Shown here: one piece after another, positions 61,867-64,000 of the stretch | Numbering within the stretch: position 1 is the stretch's first letter | How the letters are laid out: the number at the start of each line of letters is the position of its first letter | Assembly: GCF_013404595.1 (NCBI RefSeq) | Contig: NZ_JABVAX010000003.1 | Location: 1-64,000 of the forward strand | Direction of reading: 5' to 3' | Source: Jannaschia marina | Lineage (GTDB): Bacteria; Pseudomonadota; Alphaproteobacteria; Rhodobacterales; Rhodobacteraceae | DNA length: 64,000 nucleotides | Notes under the pieces: model-generated | What the model saw: only the letters and a program-made list of their open reading frames with translations | Told to the model about the DNA's origin: nothing | Database searches by the model: none | Program-made: the position numbers and the translations under genes

Positions 61867-63477
61867 TTACTCCGCAGGGGTGGCGACGGCGGACGCGGCA
61901 CGCGGTGCCCGGATCGTCATCCACATGTTCCAGACCATCACCCCGGCCCCCGCGAGGTAGAGCACCCCGCCCAGAGCCCGTACGATGTACATGATGAACT
62001 TGGCATCGACGGTGTCGGCGAAGGAGTTGACGAGGAAGCCGTTCGCGTCGACCTCGCGCCACATCAGGCCTTCCATGATACCGGTCACCCACATCGACGC
62101 CGCGTAGAGGACGATGCCGACGGTCGCGAGCCAGAAGTGCAGGTTGATCGCGGCCAGGCTGTGCATCTGCTTCCGGCCCCACAGGCGCGGCGTCAGGAAG
62201 TAGAGCGCGCCGAAGGTGATGAGGCCGTTCCAGCCGAGTGCGCCGGAGTGGACGTGGCCGATGGTCCAGTCGGTGTAGTGGCTCAGGCTGTTGACCGCGC
62301 GGATCGACATCATCGGACCCTCGAAGGTCGACATGCCGTAGAAGGCGAGCGAGGCCACGAACATCCGGATGATCGGGTCGGTACGGATCTTGTCCCATGC
62401 GCCCTGGAGCGTCATCAGGCCGTTGATCATGCCGCCCCAGCTCGGCATCCACAGGATCACCGAGAACACCATGCCGAGCGTCGAGGCCCAGTCGGGCAGC
62501 GCGGTATAGTGCAGGTGGTGCGGACCCGCCCAGATGTAGAGGAAGATCAGCGCCCAGAAGTGGATGATCGAGAGCTTGTAGGAATAGACCGGCCGTTCGG
62601 CCTGCTTCGGGACGAAGTAGTACATCATCCCGAGGAAGCCGGCGGTCAGGAAGAAACCCACGGCATTGTGGCCGTACCACCACTGCACCATGGCGTCCTG
62701 TACGCCCGCGAAGACCTGCACGCTCTTCGAGCCGAAGAGGCTGACGGGGATGGCCAGGTTGTTGACGATGTGCAGCATCGCGACGGTCACGATGAAGCTC
62801 AGCAGGAACCAGTTGGCGACGTAGATATGCTTCTCGCGCCGCTTCAGAACCGTGCCGAGGAAGACGGCGAGATAGACGACCCAGACGATCGTGAGCCAGA
62901 GGTCGATGTACCACTCGGGCTCGGCGTATTCCTTCGATTGCGTGGCCCCGAGCAGGTAGCCCGTCGCCGCCAGCACGATGAAGAGGTTGTAGCCCCAGAA
63001 GACGAACCAGGCGAGGTTGCCGCCCCAGAGCCGCGCGCCCGAGGTGCGCTGCACGATGTAGAGCGACGACGCGATCAGCGCGTTGCCCCCGAAGGCGAAG
63101 ATCACCGCGCTCGTGTGGAGCGGGCGCAGGCGTCCGAAGTTGGTGAAGGGCTGGCCCCAGTCGAAATTGAGCCCGGGGAAGGCCAGCTGGAAGGCGATGA
63201 AGGTGCCGACGAGAAAGCCGGCGATGCCCCAGAAGGCCGTGGCGATCACACCGGCGCGGACGGGACCGTCCATATAGCCCGTCGGTGCCGGTCTGGCCTC
63301 GATCGGGGCTCCCATCGCGGGCATTGTCCTGAGGGTCCATACGAACAGGCCCGCAGCGATCAGCATTATCATGATCGCGTGGACCATGTAGGCGACATCG
63401 CGGGCCCAATCGGCGGCGATGGCGGCAAAAAGAACCAGCAACCCAAGGGCCACCAGCTTGAGGACGTCCGAGTTCAT
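61867..63477 (-). CDS. ccoN: Cytochrome cbb3 oxidase catalytic subunit I, CcoN
   Basis: Heme-copper oxidase subunit with about 12-13 helices (536 aa). Heme ligand regions [15 protein letters not shown] and [16 protein letters not shown] and the copper-B region [11 protein letters not shown] are present, as is [18 protein letters not shown] (two adjacent parts of one helix). ATG 63477 follows GGAAGG. First gene of ccoNOQP, with a perfect-core FNR box 58 bases upstream. Encodes the O2-reducing core of a high-affinity terminal oxidase. Confidence 0.98.
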   Translation of the reverse strand: MNSDVLKLVALGLLVLFAAIAADWARDVAYMVHAIMIMLIAAGLFVWTLRTMPAMGAPIEARPAPTGYMDGPVRAGVIATAFWGIAGFLVGTFIAFQLAFPGLNFDWGQPFTNFGRLRPLHTSAVIFAFGGNALIASSLYIVQRTSGARLWGGNLAWFVFWGYNLFIVLAATGYLLGATQSKEYAEPEWYIDLWLTIVWVVYLAVFLGTVLKRREKHIYVANWFLLSFIVTVAMLHIVNNLAIPVSLFGSKSVQVFAGVQDAMVQWWYGHNAVGFFLTAGFLGMMYYFVPKQAERPVYSYKLSIIHFWALIFLYIWAGPHHLHYTALPDWASTLGMVFSVILWMPSWGGMINGLMTLQGAWDKIRTDPIIRMFVASLAFYGMSTFEGPMMSIRAVNSLSHYTDWTIGHVHSGALGWNGLITFGALYFLTPRLWGRKQMHSLAAINLHFWLATVGIVLYAASMWVTGIMEGLMWREVDANGFLVNSFADTVDAKFIMYIVRALGGVLYLAGAGVMVWNMWMTIRAPRAASAVATPAE

Positions 63478-63534
63478 CTGTCTTCCTTCCGGTCGTTCGA
63501 AAGGACGGATGCCACGGGCTCTCGGAGCCGGTCC

Positions 63535-63548
63535 TTGACTTGAATCAA
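63535..63548 (-). promoter_or_regulatory. FNR/FixK box upstream of ccoN
   Basis: TTGA-cttgaa-TCAA, also readable as TTGAC-TTGA-ATCAA and so close to the full consensus TTGAT-N4-ATCAA. It lies 58 bases from the ccoN start in the gap after fnrL, a position suited to class II activation by FnrL/FixK. Confidence 0.85.
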
Positions 63549-63570
63549 TCCTCTGTGCGCTGACGCGCGG

Positions 63571-64000
63571 TCAGGCGATGACCGCGCCGTCGTCGTCGTC
63601 CCCGGCCTCGATCAGGAGCGCCGCCATGTCGGGGCAGAGAAGTCCTCGCTTGCCCTCGAGATCGATGATGCCCTCGCGTTTCAGGGCCGTCATCTGCCGG
63701 CTCACCGTCTCGATCGTCAGGCCGAGATAGGACGCCATGTCGCCCCGGCTGAGCGGCAGGTCGGCCCGCAGCGGGCCATGGGCCGTCGACGCGCGTTTCA
63801 GGACGTAGGCGAGGAAGGTGGCGACCTTCTCGCGCGCGGTCTTGCGCCCGAGGAGGAGCATCCAGTCTCGCGCCGCGTCGAGTTCGTCGAGCGACATTTC
63901 CAGAAGGCGAAGCGCCAGGTGCGGCGTGTCCTCGATCAGGCGTTCGAAGGCGTCGCGCTCGAACATGCAGAGCGTCAGGTCGGTGGCGGCGACCACCTCG
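63571..64000 (-). CDS. fnrL: FnrL-type Crp/Fnr regulator, C-terminal part (start outside window)
   Basis: The frame is open to the window edge (GTG at 63996 is internal). The visible 142 residues hold the end of the sensor domain (ATDLTLCMFERDAFERL), the dimer helix (LLEMSLDELDAARDWMLLLGRKTAREKVATFL, in two halves) and the winged helix with the FNR recognition sequence TIETVSRQMTALKREG. The Glu-x2-Ser-Arg contacts match TTGAT binding sites such as those found before ccoN and ccoG. The oxygen-sensing N-terminal Cys cluster cannot be checked. Likely an anaerobic/microaerobic activator of the oxidase genes. Confidence 0.88.
   Translation of the reverse strand, partial: EVVAATDLTLCMFERDAFERLIEDTPHLALRLLEMSLDELDAARDWMLLLGRKTAREKVATFLAYVLKRASTAHGPLRADLPLSRGDMASYLGLTIETVSRQMTALKREGIIDLEGKRGLLCPDMAALLIEAGDDDDGAVIA

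Noticed and set aside
63560..63574. CTGAC-gcgcg-GTCAG hairpin at the fnrL stop considered a terminator
   Set aside because: Only 5 bp, overlaps the stop codon and lacks a T run; too weak to annotate.

Overview
The window looks like a chromosomal segment of a high-GC alphaproteobacterium, most likely Rhodobacterales/Rhodobacteraceae. The evidence is the ccoNOQP-GHIS cluster next to an fnrL-type regulator, ExoF/ExoP/ExoY-style exopolysaccharide proteins, a PrtD/HlyD type I secretion operon, and strongly G/C-biased third codon positions. No rRNA, tRNA, CRISPR array or phage module was seen.

Layout. (1) 1-4335: the right end of an IS3-family insertion sequence has removed the start of a DppB-like permease gene; DppC, DppD and DppF homologues follow in an overlapping operon. 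(2) 4763-34179: an exopolysaccharide (EPS) locus. It holds manC, exoF-like, exoP-like, a GT4 glycosyltransferase and a Sfp-type phosphopantetheinyl transferase on the + strand. A Wzy-like polymerase, GT2, GT4 and a Tat-exported beta-helix protein lie on the - strand. An ExoY-like sugar-phosphate transferase, a Wzx-like flippase, a TIGR04325-type methyltransferase and a Crp/Fnr-family regulator are again on +. A three-gene assembly line (17973-30063) sits inside this locus: A-PCP; KS-AT-ACP-aminotransferase-C-A-PCP; and C-PCP-TE. The phosphopantetheinyl transferase that could prime its four carrier domains is translationally coupled to the EPS operon. This combination is the most unusual feature of the window. 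It suggests a small beta-amino-acid-containing peptide made together with, or attached to, the polysaccharide. (3) 34336-42043: a LysR regulator, then a repetitive RTX/CHRD secreted protein with its own ABC transporter and membrane-fusion protein. (4) 42443-49863: a V-type (A/V) ATPase operon ordered B-D-I-K-E-(C-like)-A, a cyclic permutation of the order I know from other bacteria. (5) 49918-55486: FabI-like reductase, a DUF3141 PhaC-like protein, a MaoC-phosphotransacylase fusion and acetate kinase. (6) 55496-64000, - strand: the cbb3 oxidase genes ccoNOQP and assembly genes ccoGHIS, with two FNR boxes and the 3' end of fnrL. A 39-codon Cys-rich reading frame is wedged between ccoQ and ccoP.

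Regions 4-6 read as an energy-metabolism block suited to low oxygen: ion-pumping ATPase, acetyl-phosphate/acetate substrate-level ATP, and a high-affinity oxidase under FNR control. Regions 2-3 concern the cell surface: EPS, a secreted repeat protein and a possible peptide product. All functional calls rest on reading motifs by eye; no alignment, HMM or database search was run.
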